Assembly (NCBI GenBank): GCA_963682055.1
Contig: OY821750.1
Span: 27,846,402 to 27,910,401 of the forward strand
From: Primula veris
Taxonomy: Eukaryota; Streptophyta; Magnoliopsida; Ericales; Primulaceae
Direction: 5' to 3'
Length of the DNA stretch: 64,000 nucleotides
Position 1 is the first letter of the stretch, and each line of letters begins with the position of its first letter. Below are positions 1-13,700 of this stretch, in pieces. The translations under genes and the position numbers were made by a program. The notes beneath the pieces were generated by a model, which saw only the letters and a list, made by a program, of their open reading frames with translations, was not told where the DNA came from and did no database searches.

Positions 1-142
1 CGGACGCGTGTGTGGTGCTCTTGCTAACACACAGATATGTGGTAACACACTTTATCATTCAAATGTAGTGTTGGTGTATATAAACTATAAAAAACAGTAT
101 TATATTCTTAATGTCTGATTAAATACTCGGAAAAAAATACAT

Positions 143-625
143 TTACTACACCAAACTATAGTGATGTTAACGATTTGGGTACTCACCTTTCAAATTTTTC
201 AATTTAGTACCACACTATAATAATTTTTCAATTTAGATATCACCGTCTAAATAAATCACGAAATCATGTTACGTGACATTTGACAAACATTAATTTGAGA
301 GGTTAATTTGATAATTTTTCACAAAAATATGTCATCCTAGAAAAACTTTCTCCCCAATTTCACATATAAAAAAATTTAGCATATAATCCAAATTTTTGTT
401 ATGCGTGAAATTGTGAGAAACGTTTTTATAGGATGACATATTTTTATACAAAATTATCAAATTAACCTCTCAAATTAATATTTGTCAAATGTCACGTGAC
501 ATGATTCCGTAATTTATTTAGACGGTGATACCTAAATTGAAAAGTTATTATAGTGTGGTAACTAAGTTGGAAAATTTGAAATATGGGTAACCAAATCGTT
601 AAAAGCAGATAGTTTGGTATACTAA
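143..625. mobile_element. Foldback MITE with ~200-bp inverted arms
   Basis: The two halves (about 143-355 and 410-625) are near-perfect reverse complements around a short unpaired centre. The outer ends begin TTACTACACCAAACTAT and, read on the other strand, TTAGTATACCAAACTAT. There is no open reading frame. The size (~480 bp) and the long terminal inverted repeats fit a non-autonomous foldback DNA transposon. I could not fix the target-site duplication, so the superfamily is undetermined. Confidence 0.8.
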
Positions 626-2109
626 ACCTATAAAACCCCTTAAATACTCTATGTATTTCCAACTCTCTAACTTCACATTGAACAAAGTTACAACTATTTT
701 TACACCAACTTTAATTTCAATTTACATTCACACCGACTTATCGTTTATGTCAAGTGTGTATACCGTTACGAAACTTGTCGCACAATCTTTTTAAATAAAT
801 TGAGAACGGTATAAAATATAGTGTTAAACACTTATTATTTTGAATTAAAGGTAGGTCATTGAACATTTTTGGAACACCCATATAATACCATTTTTTCCGA
901 CATGAACTATGTTTCTCGAATTCAAGTTTGTTTTTAGTCTTGAAATTTCACTTTAGCTCACATCAAGATTTAAATTGATACTGAAAATAAATTGAACGTG
1001 TTCATAATAATCCTACGTTTGGATCTTTTCATTTATGGTGAAAACCACCCAATACAAAATCTATTATAAATTAGCTACTTGCTTATATTATATCGCGTAT
1101 AAACAGGGAGGAAGAATGAGCTAGTGCATGTGGTTGAAATTTAAGGTTCACAAGGAAAATGTAGATAAAACTAATGCAGTTATGACTTTTTTTAAAATAT
1201 TTCGATTATAGATTTCTGGTTGTAATTAAGTATAAGGAGGTGGGAAGTAGCAGCCGCCCTGGTTGATCCTATATATAGCACAATTACTGATTAATTAAGT
1301 ACAAATAGTATATGTTTTTAGTAACATTTTTTTGATATCTTGTTGAGACCAACTGCAGGAGTGAACTTTACGTAAAACTATTAACAAAATTCGTCTATTT
1401 ATATCAATGTTGTTATTTTAAATTGTTCGAGAATATTGTGTTTATGCTATGTGCAGTAAAATTCATTGGCACACCAAGTCCGACTGTTCGAAAGGATGCA
1501 TCCCCTGTGTAAACAATGTTCAATTTTTGTGGCGATTAGGTCATCACAACTTAAATTAATTTACGTCATTAGCATATGATTTTGAACTAGATCTTAACGC
1601 ATGACGCAACAGCCATATATACAATGATTTCTATAAAGTAAGTATATATTTGAATTGATGCAACTTGAAATTATTTAACTATACACTTAACACTTACTGT
1701 ATCTTGAGCTTAAAGCTAGTCTGGACACAATATATATAATGAAATTAGTCCATTATCATACCATTTGATATTACGAAAAAATATTACTATTAAGAGACAA
1801 ATTTTGTAAGACGAGACCTAAAAAATCATCTTAAACTTAATTTCAGCATATATATATATATATGCAATTTTATGTCACTTATTACTATAAAGAGACTATA
1901 AAGAGACGGATCTCTTCAGACGAAACCTAATAATTTAAGAAATGTGATAATGTATAGTTTATTTTTATTTGTTTATAACCGGCCGTATAAGTTGAGTCTA
2001 AGAATTTGTATGATTATATGAAGTTTTTTAGTATATACATGTGTATTTTAATGTGGAAACAGTGGCGCGGAATCAATATTTAATTCTCAGGGGACATTTT
2101 TTTTTTTTT
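626..2109. other. AT-rich intergenic DNA
   Basis: No coding region, RNA gene or clear element was recognised. A short (TA)n run lies near 1850-1862. The sequence looks like ordinary plant intergenic DNA. Confidence 0.6.
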
Positions 2110-2313
2110 TAGTATAATAACAATAAACGGTATAAAAAACCAAAAAAACCTCTAGTTTAAAACTTAGATGACTTATTCATTGATCTAAAAATTTAAAACG
2201 TTGAATTTTTTTTGTTAGTATAATAACAATAAACGGTATAAAATACCAAAAAATCTGAAGATTAAAAGTTAGCTGACTTGTCCATTAATCTAAAAATTTC
2301 AAACGTTACAGAA
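2110..2313. repeat. Tandem duplication, ~105-bp unit x2
   Basis: Unit 1 (about 2110-2215) and unit 2 (about 2216-2313) both open with TAGTATAATAACAATAAACG and continue in parallel (ACGGTATAAAA..CCAAAAAA, then TTAG.TGACTT.TCCATT-like and TCTAAAAATTT segments). They differ by scattered substitutions, so the duplication is not new. Confidence 0.75.
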
Positions 2314-2981
2314 AAATTGACTAAAAATACGAATTTATAAATTTAAACTTTATTTTAATATGACTATGAAACTATACAAAAATATTTATTCATATAATCT
2401 TTTAATAGTAACTTAAAGATACAATTAATTAATTGATAAATCAAATAGTAAAGTAATGTTAATTAAATGAATAGTAAAAAAATAGCCACACGATTCGAAT
2501 TAGGAAACTTGAAACATAAAAATTTTATGTTTACCATTTGAATTAAGTTACTATTCATTTATTCGGAAGCTATTAATGTATAAAAACTTAAATTTCCAAA
2601 ATTTTCAATATAAAAAAATATTTTTAAATTTTTTTTGTGATAGCGGTGACAGCCCTTCCCCTTAATTAACATAAGTGCGAATAAAGTAGTTTGCAGAAAT
2701 AACGTAAAAGCTACGTTCAATTTTATTAAATCAAATAGTAAGAAAATTGAAACTATTTTTCCCGCAAGAAGTAAGGAACGGGTCACTCTGAAATAAGTAT
2801 GAAAGCCATCATAGTTTTTAGTTATATTTAAATATTAAATGACAATAATAGTCATTGACTTTGTTGGGGGAAAGATTGGGTACTCCAACTTATATACCTA
2901 ATCCTTACCTCATCAAGAATGTTCCAAGATTCTCAATTTTCTCTTAGCAGACGTCTAACAATTTGGAAAAAGAATAGCACG

Positions 2982-3439
2982 CATGGGCGGAACCATGAGT
3001 TTTTGTGTTTGATACGTCCAATATCAGATAAAATAAATAGTATTTAATATATAAATAAATAATATTTAATATATATAAAAAAATTATGTTTAATAATGCA
3101 TAAAATAAATATGAAGTTAAAACAAAGGGTATTGAGCAATAAAATATTTTTTTTAATAATCTTGTTTGTTTGAAAAAATACAATGGACATTTATGAAATT
3201 TGGTAATTTCAAAATAAATAATATAATTTTTTTTTTAAATAAACTAATATGATTTGAACTTTTAACCTTCCAATACATTAAAGTCGGTTTTACCACTACA
3301 TCAACAATTCTTTTGTTTAATTAGCAGAGCATCAATTTATATATTTTAGAAAATTTTAAATTACACAAATAAAAAAAATTATAAAAAATTAAAAATCATC
3401 GCCGAGTGGTCACAACCAACCCTAAGCCAGCCGCCCCTG
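2982..3439. mobile_element. Possible hAT-type non-autonomous element
   Basis: The left end reads CATGGGCGGAACC and the right end, on the opposite strand, CAGGGGCGGCTGG. These resemble the CAGGGGCGG termini common in plant hAT elements. The interior is AT-rich and non-coding. The 8-bp flanks match at only about 4 of 8 positions, so the boundaries and class are tentative. Confidence 0.35.
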
Positions 3440-6400
3440 ATCATACATCGTTTATTGCAAATTATCAGTTGTATAATATGGTCTTATTCATGTAACAAAT
3501 TAGATTAAGATGCATCAGAATATATCTGATGTACTATTATTTTATTTTGGATCAAACTCTAAGCTAAGGCATTTTTGTGGCCTCATTATTCATGCCACAA
3601 TAACTAAGTCGATCAGTCGAATAAGAATCTAAGATGTGCATGCATATACATTTACATAAAATAGTTTCTTTTGATTCTAGTCAATTCTTTGTTTTTGAGA
3701 TAAAGAGCTTGGTTGATTTCGTTACCACCTATAATATCAAAAAAATTCGATTAATTGAGAAAATTTTATGTAACTCTCATTCAATTTGGAAGCTGGTAGT
3801 CCATTTGGAGAGTTGAGAGGGCACATTGTAATGTATTTTAATTGAGTTGTAATTAATGATACATACACTATTACTATACTTGTCGCAAATCTTATGTATG
3901 AAAGATCATAACAAATTTACATCAAATTTATTCAGGTTGTTAATAAGCATGTTATAATTACGTTTCGACTTCTATAAGTATGATGAGTGTGGAAACAATG
4001 AATGTATTTTTTCAAGAGTAATCCGGAAACAGATTTATCTATCCTTAAGCAGAATAATAAATAATATAGTGTGTTCCTAATTTTATATATTTATTTTGAA
4101 ACAGGGGACAAATTATCTTGGCAGTTCATAATTTAGACTACTACGAGCATAAATTTACTACACTTATTCAGAGAGCCTATTTTAGGTTATGTATTCTTAA
4201 AATTAAAATTAATTAAAGCCAAAAGAACCTAGCTAGCTATAATAATTAGTTTTTACAGTATATTGCGAATAACATGTTTAGCTGATGGTGCCCCACCAAC
4301 TACCCAAGGCCCCTACTCCATAGATATTATTTAATCAACTTATATAGGATCATGTTCAATATTAGTCTATATCAATTATATATGTTTAATGTGTTGTTAT
4401 CACATAACAATACATACAAAACAATATCTGAATAATTAAATACCATGGACTGTTTTTGGGAGTGTAACGTGTGTAAGTACTCTAACGACGATAAGGAATG
4501 GATATTTATTTTATAGTCTTACAAACATACTTGATTATTCTTTACAATATGTCTTATAACTCAATTTGATTTCGTGAGTTTAGATATTCTTTTAAAAGTC
4601 ATATATACAACTTTGCGATTCTACCTAACCCTTCCAGATATCTGACAAATTACATCTTACCAGATTTTTGAAACCGTGTCTAGCTTAATGTAGAAATATT
4701 AATATGAAATATATATGAAAATTAAAGATAAGATAACCAAACCCGAGTAGTATTTTATATTTCGCCCAAAACTAAACTCTCTTAGCTTTGCATTTGGTTT
4801 ATTTAATTATCCAAGAATTAGATGGTTATAGCAGACAAATAGACAATGGTTAAATTTAAATACTACTCCGTACTATTTAGATTATTTAGGAATGTATGGA
4901 GCCCATGCTAAATATTTCTTCATAATTAGTTTAACATACTCATAAAGAGAATGTGAGTTTTTGGAGATTAAGTATGTTTTTATATACTAATCAATGATTC
5001 TCCTTAATTTGATATGCATACATATGGAGATGGCCGGGGAATTCGAATCATCTTTTAAATCGGTGGTTATCGTATCTTAACATAACACCGTTTTTAAGAA
5101 ATGGTTGATATTTGGCAAAATTATAATTAAATCATTTAATTTATATGTTACAACTGTTTTAAATGAAAAAATAAACATTATATAATTTAGAGAAAATACG
5201 TACAAGGAAAGTAAATATTAGATCAAATAAATCAACATTTTTTATCAATAGGTTGATCGTAAATTATGAAATTTGTTAAAAAAATATATTATAAAGTTTA
5301 TGACGTTTCTACAAATTAATAAAGTCGTTACAATTCGTAAGATGATCGAGGCATTTTCCAAATTTAAAAAGAAAGTCTTTCTAAAAAGGTAAGATAAAGA
5401 CTGAGTTATCCGATAGTTGGCTTAGTAGGAAAAAGCGAGCATCCTTTTCCCTTTTTTCTAAACCGTCCCTATTAACCGCTCATGCATCGACCCAGAAAGA
5501 ATCCATTTTCGACTTATTGGTAATCCCTGATCAACTTCCTTTCGTAGTACCCTACCCCAGAGGAAGTCGAATCACAGCTTGAAAGAGAGATGTCCTTGCG
5601 AATTTATGCAAGATAACATATATAGAAGAGCATATGATGATATGAGAGTAAAAAGAGTCTCCATGTCTGCCTATCATTAGCAAAATTTAATTAATTAAAT
5701 AATTTGCAAAATTCACTCGTCAAGGAGCTTGCGTAATAAGTAAGGTACTAAGGTCGATAACATTTTGTCAATTTAAGACAAAATAGATTATTTTGTCATC
5801 TAAGTATCTTCCATGATAATTTCGATTATGACATTAATTCAATAACTTGTTCTCTAAGAAAAATTAAACTAAGATTGTGACTCACAAAAACCACTTTTTC
5901 TCACAAAAACCAATAGGGAAGTCTTGATAAAAAAAAAGCTAGGGGTCTAGAAGACAACAACATATATATCTCAACTAATCATTTAATTAATAAAACTAGA
6001 AACAAAGTCAAGGAGGGGTAACCATGTCATTTTCTACCCAAACCAAATCTGTGGACTTGACCGCATGTCATCCACTCATGAAAATATGGTCTCATTAGAT
6101 TTTATAAATATCTGTAGACTGAGAATTAGTATACTTTAATTTGATTACAGTTAAAATTTTCTACCATCATTCTTTCACTTATTTTCATTCAAATTTTAAA
6201 TTTTTATTTAAATTTAAATTTTAACAACTTGTTTTGTAAATTTATAATCTCTTATATTACATTATATTCAAATTTTAAAACATTTGTACATAATATAGTA
6301 TTAGAAATTTTTTTACGATTTAATATTTAATATTTAATTTACACTAATTTATACATTTATTTCAAAATAAATTATGTGTGGATTTTAAAAAAATATAATT

Positions 6401-6825
6401 ATTAGAATTATTGATACATGTGTTATAGTAATTGTACAATTTTTTTCAAATTTTTTATAAATTTTTTTTGATAATATAAGAAAGGGGGACGAAACGAGAT
6501 AGAAAATAAATATGGATAAAAGATTTGGACTCGTTTGGTTAATCACTATAAAAAAAACATAAGAATAACAATATAAAAACAACAAAAATTATTGTTATTA
6601 CATTAGTAAATTTTGCTATGGTTTTTTAGCAAAATTTACCAACGTAATATATCCATGCCTAAGTGTTGTGAAGTTTCAACGAATGACTTCCGATTAGCAC
6701 ACTAAATTTTTATAATGTTTTATAAACCGTGGGGGCTTGTTTGATTTCGGTATTCATGTATATGATTAATTAAAGGAGGACTTTTTTCTCTTATTTTCTT
6801 CTTCCACAGTACTAATTAAACTCCT
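3440..6825. other. Intergenic DNA, nothing recognised
   Basis: About 3.4 kb of AT-rich sequence with only short chance reading frames. No tRNA, conserved protein segment or terminal-repeat element was recognised. 6180-6400 is particularly rich in ATTTAAATTT-like simple sequence. Confidence 0.6.
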
Positions 6826-7006
6826 CACGGCAAAAAAAAAAAAAAAATATGTAGAAATAACTACGGAAATTATGAGAACTTTTTTTGTGACGAACCTATT
6901 AATTACGAGTTTTATGACAGAAAAGTGAATTTGTGACATGTTTGTGACATGAAACTCATTTTGTGACATAATTTGACTCTAACAAAATCAACATTATTTT
7001 GTAGTG
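6826..7006 (-). mobile_element. CACTA-like terminal segment
   Basis: Read on the minus strand from 7006 the sequence begins CACTACAAAATAATG and then carries several TGTCACAAA/GTGACA motifs. This is the layout of CACTA (En/Spm-like) ends with subterminal repeats. The other end near 6826 is blurred by a poly-A run, so only one terminus is supported. Confidence 0.4.
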
Positions 7007-7258
7007 TACTGGATCAGGTGCAAACGCTCACTTTCACAATAATAATTTTTCTATAAAAATATTACAGTATAGAAATATTACTTCATACGTATATATTTAA
7101 TTTGGCTTATTTAGGAGGAGTACATCAGCTCATTTTTTTGACATAATTGATTTCATTCAATCCGTATGTAAAAACTGATAAATAATGCAACATTTTTTTG
7201 AATTTTACTTATTTATTTTCAGAGCAATGCTAAAGACACGACATGTGCACAACTTGTG

Positions 7259-7463
7259 CACTACACGTTACAAAATAATATTTGATTTATTGGGAGTCAA
7301 AAGCTGTCACAAGCCTATCGCTAATTTAAAAAGCGCTGTTATAAATCTGTCACAAATTGACTAAACTGTCACAAAACCGTCACAAAAACCGTCGCTAATA
7401 AGCTCGTAATAAAAAATATCATCACTAATCTCGTCCCTATTTATGTATTTTTTGTGGTGACAA
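7259..7463 (+). mobile_element. Short CACTA-like MITE
   Basis: It begins CACTACACGTTACAAAATAAT and ends TTTTTTGTGGTG, an imperfect inverted terminus. Repeated subterminal motifs lie between (CTGTCACAA, CCGTCACAAAA, CGTCGCTAATAAGC). Its start parallels the segment ending at 7006 but in the opposite orientation. The boundaries are approximate. Confidence 0.4.
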
Positions 7464-8089
7464 ATGAAAGTAATTTATACATTTTGTTAGAAATATACTT
7501 ATACATATTTTCAAATTACTCTCACATGAATTGCAGCGAGTTGTGCGCAAGTTGTTTGTTTAATATTACTCTTATTTCCGTGTAGCAAAATGCCACATTA
7601 AATAACGTCAGTAACGCGTGTTGATTTCAGAAATTGACAATTTGATAGTGATATATATTCAGTACCATAGCCTGATATATATATATATATATATATAGGA
7701 GTATAATTCTAGAAATGATTTGAAAAATTGGACAATATACCTATATATATTCACACGAAGTGGTCCAGTCTTGCTGTCTAGAACGAAACACGGAACTACA
7801 CTTAAAAGTGACAAATCGCAAAGTAACAAATCGAAAGGCATTATTAACTTTCAGTACATGCATATGTGAAATAATCATCTAATATAGTAACTATTTTGGT
7901 TATATATGATTTTTATTAGTCTATTCATAATACATGATACATCGATCATCGTCAACAATTAAGTAATAATTATCTTGGAGCAAGTCACCTAGGTAATAGA
8001 TGACAAAACTTATTTATCGGATTCATATATCCAAAGGTTATAGAATTCGTTAGCTGTTTTTTAGACGTTTTATCTTCGAAGAACCGACT
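7464..8089. other. Intergenic DNA with (TA)n microsatellite
   Basis: There is a perfect (TA)n run at about 7674-7697. No gene or element boundary was recognised in the remainder. Confidence 0.6.
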
Positions 8090-8340
8090 AGCCGACTAAT
8101 TGGTGGTGATTTTTATAAAAATATTTAAAATATTTAAGTAACTTTTAAACAAGAGCCGACTAATCACCGACCAATCGTATTAATCACCGACTAATCCGAC
8201 TAATATGTTTCCGACTAACTGGTTTGATCCGACTAATCAATACGTTAACCACCGTTGACTTCTCCACCGACTAGTATTAGTCGAGTCGAATGGGGAACGA
8301 CTAATCGCCAACTAATCGGCCGACTTATCTGACTTTTAGA
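8085..8340. repeat. Cluster of degenerate CCGACTAAT motifs
   Basis: More than ten copies of CCGACTAAT or close variants (CCGACTAGT, GCCGACTAA, CCGACCAAT, and inverted ATTAGTCG) are packed into about 250 bp with irregular spacing. They are not a simple tandem array. There is no coding capacity. Confidence 0.7.
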
Positions 8341-8519
8341 ACACTGCATTTATCGGGTTTGTCTGTTGGTTTGCCAAAAGCATACTTTTTAACTCTTTTA
8401 CTTATAATAAGTAAAAGTTGTTTGAGTGTCCAAAAAATAAATATACTTCAACAAAAGTAAATTAGATAAAAACATATATTTTTTAAAACTATGGTTCTAG
8501 ATACTTTTAAACTAAAAAT

Positions 8520-8757
8520 TACTCTCCCCTATCAATTTATATGTCCTAGACAAAACCACGCGTAACTGTGATCGCCTTTAAACATGTAACTAAATTCTCG
8601 AAATAATTTTTTTTAAAAATTCTATAATATATTTTAACATTTAAACTGTGTAAAAAAAATTAAAAATTTTCGTTTCAGCAATTTAGTTACATGTTCAAAG
8701 CCGGTTAAAGTTGCACGTGTTTTCGTATAAAACATATAAATCGATACGGATGAAGTA
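8520..8757. mobile_element. Stowaway-type MITE
   Basis: The ends are TACTCTCCCCTATCAATTTA and, on the other strand, TACTTCATCCGTATCGATTT, both continuing into ATATG. This is the TA + CTCC(A/C)TCCGT-like terminus of Tc1/mariner Stowaway MITEs. Inner arms containing GAACATGTAACTAAATT-like sequence also pair, so the ~240-bp element folds back along most of its length. Confidence 0.75.
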
Positions 8758-8951
8758 AAGTTTTGTTAGTGTTAGATAGCTATCCAAATTCAGCTAGATA
8801 AGATCCGTAAATAATTTTGTATATATATTCTTTTGATGATTTTTTTCATTTTAACAATTAAGGAATTCGTGGTATTTATTACGTGGATGTATGTTTATTA
8901 GTCTTTGAGGAAAAAAATGTTGTTTTTTAACTAGTAACTTATTTTAGGGAA

Positions 8952-9395
8952 AAGTGTTAAAATGATAGCCAATCTATTGTCTTTTAGTGATTTGGTACTC
9001 AAATTAACATCACTTTCTAATTTGGTACTCAATCTATACATTTTTGCTCCAATTAAGGGATTCAAAACATATCCGATCATTTTAACCTAATTAACTCAAA
9101 CATATTAAGTAGTGGTTTCAGTTTAAAATTTTTAATACAACAATTGAAGGTTTCACATCGGTTAATCAATAGTAAAAGAGACTTGGTATGCGTTAAAAAC
9201 CGATGATCGAATACATATTGAGTCCCTTAATTGGACTGATCAATACGTATAGATTGGGTACCAAATTAGAAAAAATGTTAGTTTGAGTAACAAATTAGAA
9301 CGAAACGTATAGGTTGGGTACCGAATTAGAAAAAATGTTAGGTTGAGTACCAAATCACTAAAAGTTAATAGGTTGGGTACTGTTTTAGCATTTTT
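8952..9395. mobile_element. Foldback MITE built from TTTGGTACTCAA-type repeats
   Basis: The left arm runs TTTTAGTGATTTGGTACTC.. and the right arm, read on the minus strand, CTTTTAGTGATTTGGTACTC... Both continue through repeated (T)AATTTGGTACCCAAYCTA motifs to an AATTAAGGGA segment. There is no coding frame. It resembles the element at 143-625 in design (GGTAC-containing arms) but is a different sequence. Confidence 0.75.
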
Positions 9396-10688
9396 TTTCC
9401 ATTTTTTTTATATAATTTTATTTAACTGGATTAAAAAAAAAAAATAACAATTGGACAAAATATTTTTTAAAATGCTAAATAAAAGATTTATCAAATGTTT
9501 ATGCAATTTACTTTTACAGATTAAAAACTTCTTTAGTCAATAAGTCTTTCTTGTTTCTTTACTAATCTTCAATAGAAAAGACTTGATTACTATTTATTTT
9601 TAATATTTTAGTTTCATGAAAATATTTAATAGAGCAACTAAAATTCTAAAGTAAAATATGAGTTTAAATTTTCTTTTTAAGTGTAAGAAAAAGTAAAAGT
9701 ACTACGCAATATTTACCAAATAACATTCTTTTAAAAATTGTACGTTTATGTTGTTCACCAAACAACATTTACACAATTAAAAGTAACAATCAAAAGTATA
9801 CTTTTCAACCATCATTTAAAAAATATATTTTTATACTTCTACTTGTGCGACCAAACGAGCCCATCATATATATATGAAATCGTTTTTCATATAGGAAATT
9901 AAGTTTACTCTGCAAGTTGTATTTAGCGTCTTATACAACCGAAATAATTCAACAATATTTGAAGAAATTTTACAGTTTATTAACCTAAGTAATGAATAGA
10001 AAATCAAAAGAGTGTGTATTCATTAAATAAGTTATTGGAAGTCAGGAACGGACCTAAGTGGGGGTTGGGGTGCCCTGACCACTCCGACAACGATTTTTTA
10101 TTTTTTATTTTCTTTTATACTTGTAATTAAAAAAATTCTGATATATATACATTGATGGACCCCTAGCTAAACAAAAGAGTTATCTGTGTAATGGTAAAAT
10201 TGGACCATAAGATAGTTGAAAGTTAAGAGTTCAAATCATTTTCTTAAATTTTTTGTTTTTTACTTTGAAATTACCAAATTTTTTGAATACCCATTGTATT
10301 TTTCCAAACAAAATTACCTAAAAAAAAATATTTTATTGTCTAATGTCATTTATTTATTTTATAATATGTTGAACATAGGAAAAAAATTTATTTTTATATT
10401 AAACCTTATTTTTTTTATTCGATTTATTTTTTACGATACGAACCCCTAAATAAAATGATCAGTTACGCGTTCGTTGGAAGTTTGTAATTTGCACCTATAT
10501 TTAATATTTTTCTTTTAAATTTTATTGGGTGGGTCATGGATGTATCAGTATTCATATACAAAGTCATAGCAAACGAGTAGCATACCTCTAATCTTCAAGA
10601 ACTAGTAAAGAAAGAGCAGGTAGTTAATTAGTACAAATTAAACACCATTTGAATACTTTTAATTGTACTTACTCCTTAACCTCTCCCC
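9396..10688. other. Intergenic DNA upstream of the kinase gene
   Basis: AT-rich. 10026-10075 (CAGGAACGGACCTAAG.., GGGGTTGGGGTGCC) looks like the end of a degraded hAT-type element, but no partner end was found. The short open frame at 10216-10449 is low-complexity Phe/Ile-rich sequence and is not credible as a gene. Confidence 0.5.
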
Positions 10689-10696
10689 ATATAAAC
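10689..10696 (+). promoter_or_regulatory. Putative TATA box of the kinase gene
   Basis: ATATAAAC, 102 bp upstream of the chosen ATG, is followed by a CT-rich leader that ends in a poly-A run immediately before the ATG. Position and composition suit a plant core promoter. This is inferred only from sequence. Confidence 0.4.
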
Positions 10697-10797
10697 CCTT
10701 CAATACCCTCCTCCATTTTCTCACACAAAATTCACCAAACCTCTTCTTTCTTATTCTCTCCCTACATCTCTTCAAGTTCTTTAATCAAAAAAAAAAA

Positions 10798-13700
10798 ATG
10801 ACGGTATGGAAATCGCTCCTCCCCACGTGTTTCATCGCGGAAACAAACAACAAATCATCTAAGAATTCTAAAAACAAAGACACCATATCCAAACAGTCCT
10901 CGTTCCAACGAATTTCCATTTCCGATCTTAGCAGCACTACATTTTCCGAGGACTTATCTGTATCCCTTGCGGGGTCTAACTTACATGTATTTACGATGGC
11001 TGAGTTAACGCTAATTACGCATGGTTTTAATTCGAGTAACTTTTTGGGTGAAGGAGGGTTTGGACCGGTTCATAAAGGGTTTGTGGACGATAAGCTTAGA
11101 CCAGGTTTAAAGGCTCAACCGGTAGCGGTTAAGTTGTTGGATTTGGATGGGACACAAGGGCACAGGGAGTGGCTGGTATGTTTCTTTGTTTGTTTACCAA
11201 CATGCCACCAATTATTTGGTTTTTATAAGATTTGAATTAGATATGTTAATAATCATTGTTGAACAAGAAAATCTTCTTGGTCTGGTTACTGATAATAGGG
11301 TAAAACTAGTATTATTCCTAGCTAGGTGCATGATAAATAAAAACTCGTGTTATTAGTTCTCCCTTGCCGTTAGGCCGTATAATTCCAACTAAGTTTTATT
11401 TTCTAATGCAATTTTCAGTGCATAAATTAAGAAGCATATTTTCATAAAAATAAGTAGAATTGATCATCATCATTTGTATATTTGAAATATTATAGTATAA
11501 TTACTGATAATTGACGAGTGGACAAAGGAAATAACACTTTTTCTGATATATAAATATGCCATGTCCTTGAACCATATCCCGGTTAAAAATTTTAGACGAC
11601 AGGGATATGGAGTATTGACTTTCAACAAATTAATACAATCGTGAGCATTATTTTTGTATGGTGATGTGTAATTCTTTTGGCGTTTTATGTATTTTTGTTC
11701 AAAGTTTGGCTTCTTGCAGTAGTTTACAATCAAAATAAATGAAGAAGGTAGAAAATGACATCTTAATTATGTTAAGAGGTGTCTCAAAAAAATTATCTTA
11801 TGTTAATTGGAAATATTCGTATGTTGAAACTAAAATGGCAACAATGATGTGATAATCTTTCAGACTCATATCAATCAAAATTTTCGAGACTACAAAAAAA
11901 AAAAAAAACACTAATATACTGCCATCCCCAAATTAATATAACGTCAAAAAAGACATATCTATGATGTTTCTCTCGGTGCCGGTCGATCTAAAGGTTTCAG
12001 ACACCTTATAAGTAAGTCCACTGTAAAATTTTAGTTGGACAAAAAATCACCATTTTATATAACCTTTTCAAAGAAAAGGTAATAAAAAATTAGGCCCTCA
12101 CCCGAGCCGGCTAATTTCACCCACTCTTGTGTTTTTGTTTTTTAAGTCAATTCAAAAATTTTAAAGATAAAACTGATGGTTACCAGAACAGTACCTAATC
12201 GTTTTGAAAAAGTTAAAAGCAATTGCTAAAGATAAGTTATTGGTCTACTTTTGTAGGTAACATACAAAATATTTTGAATTGCATTATTAATTTTATGCAA
12301 ATGACATACAGTAACACTTTTTTGTTTCGTATTTTCCTTTGAAATTACAGACGGAAGTGATATTCTTAGGACAATTGAGGCACTCACATCTCGTGAAGTT
12401 GATCGGATATTGTTGTGAAGACGAACATAGGCTTTTGGTATACGAGTATATGCCTCGTGGCAGCCTCGAAAATCAGCTCTTTAGAAGTAAGTATACCCGG
12501 CTCTCTTAATATTTATAACGTGCATATAGTTTCGTCAAAGTTTAATTCCCCCCGTGGTTTTAACTCCAATTGTGGTGGTTATACTAAGTTTTGAGATGTT
12601 TTTTTTTTCTAACAATATGTTTAGTGTGCTTTTTACAACCTTTATAGCTTTTTCTACTATTAAGAATCTAATAAATTTTCGACATAGAAGTGGATAACAA
12701 CATAAGTAACCACATAAACTAAATTACAACTAAAATAACTTATAGTTCTTAAAAACTTTTAAGATAAAATAAGGCCTCTATTAAAAAATATAGGAACCAA
12801 ACTAAATGAAAATTGGGTGTTATACGGATTGTTAGCTTTGTTGTTTTTTCATAACCAACCATAGATAAACATCATAAACTTTCTATTATTAACTGCTCTT
12901 AACCGAACCGTCACTTTTGAACAAAAAGTAATCCAAGATCAATAATTTTTTCATTGTGTGAATTTTGAAATGAATAAGAAGTAAAAAGTCAGATGTCGTT
13001 GTGCCAATAGTTGACCAGCTTAGTCAATTCATAACTTGCTCATTGGATTATCCATTTTTATTAGTTAGTGGAATCCAGTTAGTTCATTAACGTGACACGT
13101 AATGACTTATTCAATTGGTCAGTAGTCAATAACTTGTTAAATATTTGGTTCATTTGAACAAATATAACTTTCCATCCGGCGCCACATTTTAGTATTCACA
13201 TTATTTTAAGGGAAATTAGTTTAACTGTCAATTGAATGCCTACTCTGGCTGCTTTTAGCATTTTTAAGGACAATGTAAAAGTTAGAAAGTTGAATACAAA
13301 ATAGAATTTTAACTATAATTCTAGGGACTACTAACGATATTTACTCAAGCGATCCGAAACAGCTTTTAGTCTGCTCGTTCGCCGCTTTTTATACAAGTAT
13401 CGATATCGATACTCATTACTATTCAGTGAAATAAATTTCTTTTGATAATGGTTATCAAGAAAAGGACAGCATAAACAATATTCCGTGACGTTGTGCATAG
13501 TTTGCATTTCGCAACATTCAATTAAAACACGCTATTTAGCCAGAAATATGTTTTTGTGCTTGTTAATTTGTTGTTCAGGACTCTTATGGCCTCTTTTAAT
13601 TGTTTTTAGGGTTTTCAGCATCACTGCCGTGGTCGACAAGAATGAAAATCGCTCTCGGAGCTGCTAAAGGGCTTGCTTTCCTACATGAAACAGACAAGCC

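Noticed and set aside
10663..10797. In-frame TTG-initiated N-terminal extension of the kinase exon 1
   Set aside because: It has no ATG, is Phe/Leu-rich leader sequence with no family counterpart, and the ATG at 10798 matches the expected kinase N-terminus.
13485..13667. Open frame overlapping kinase exon 3
   Set aside because: Wrong frame relative to [12 protein letters not shown]; a shadow of the real exon plus intron.
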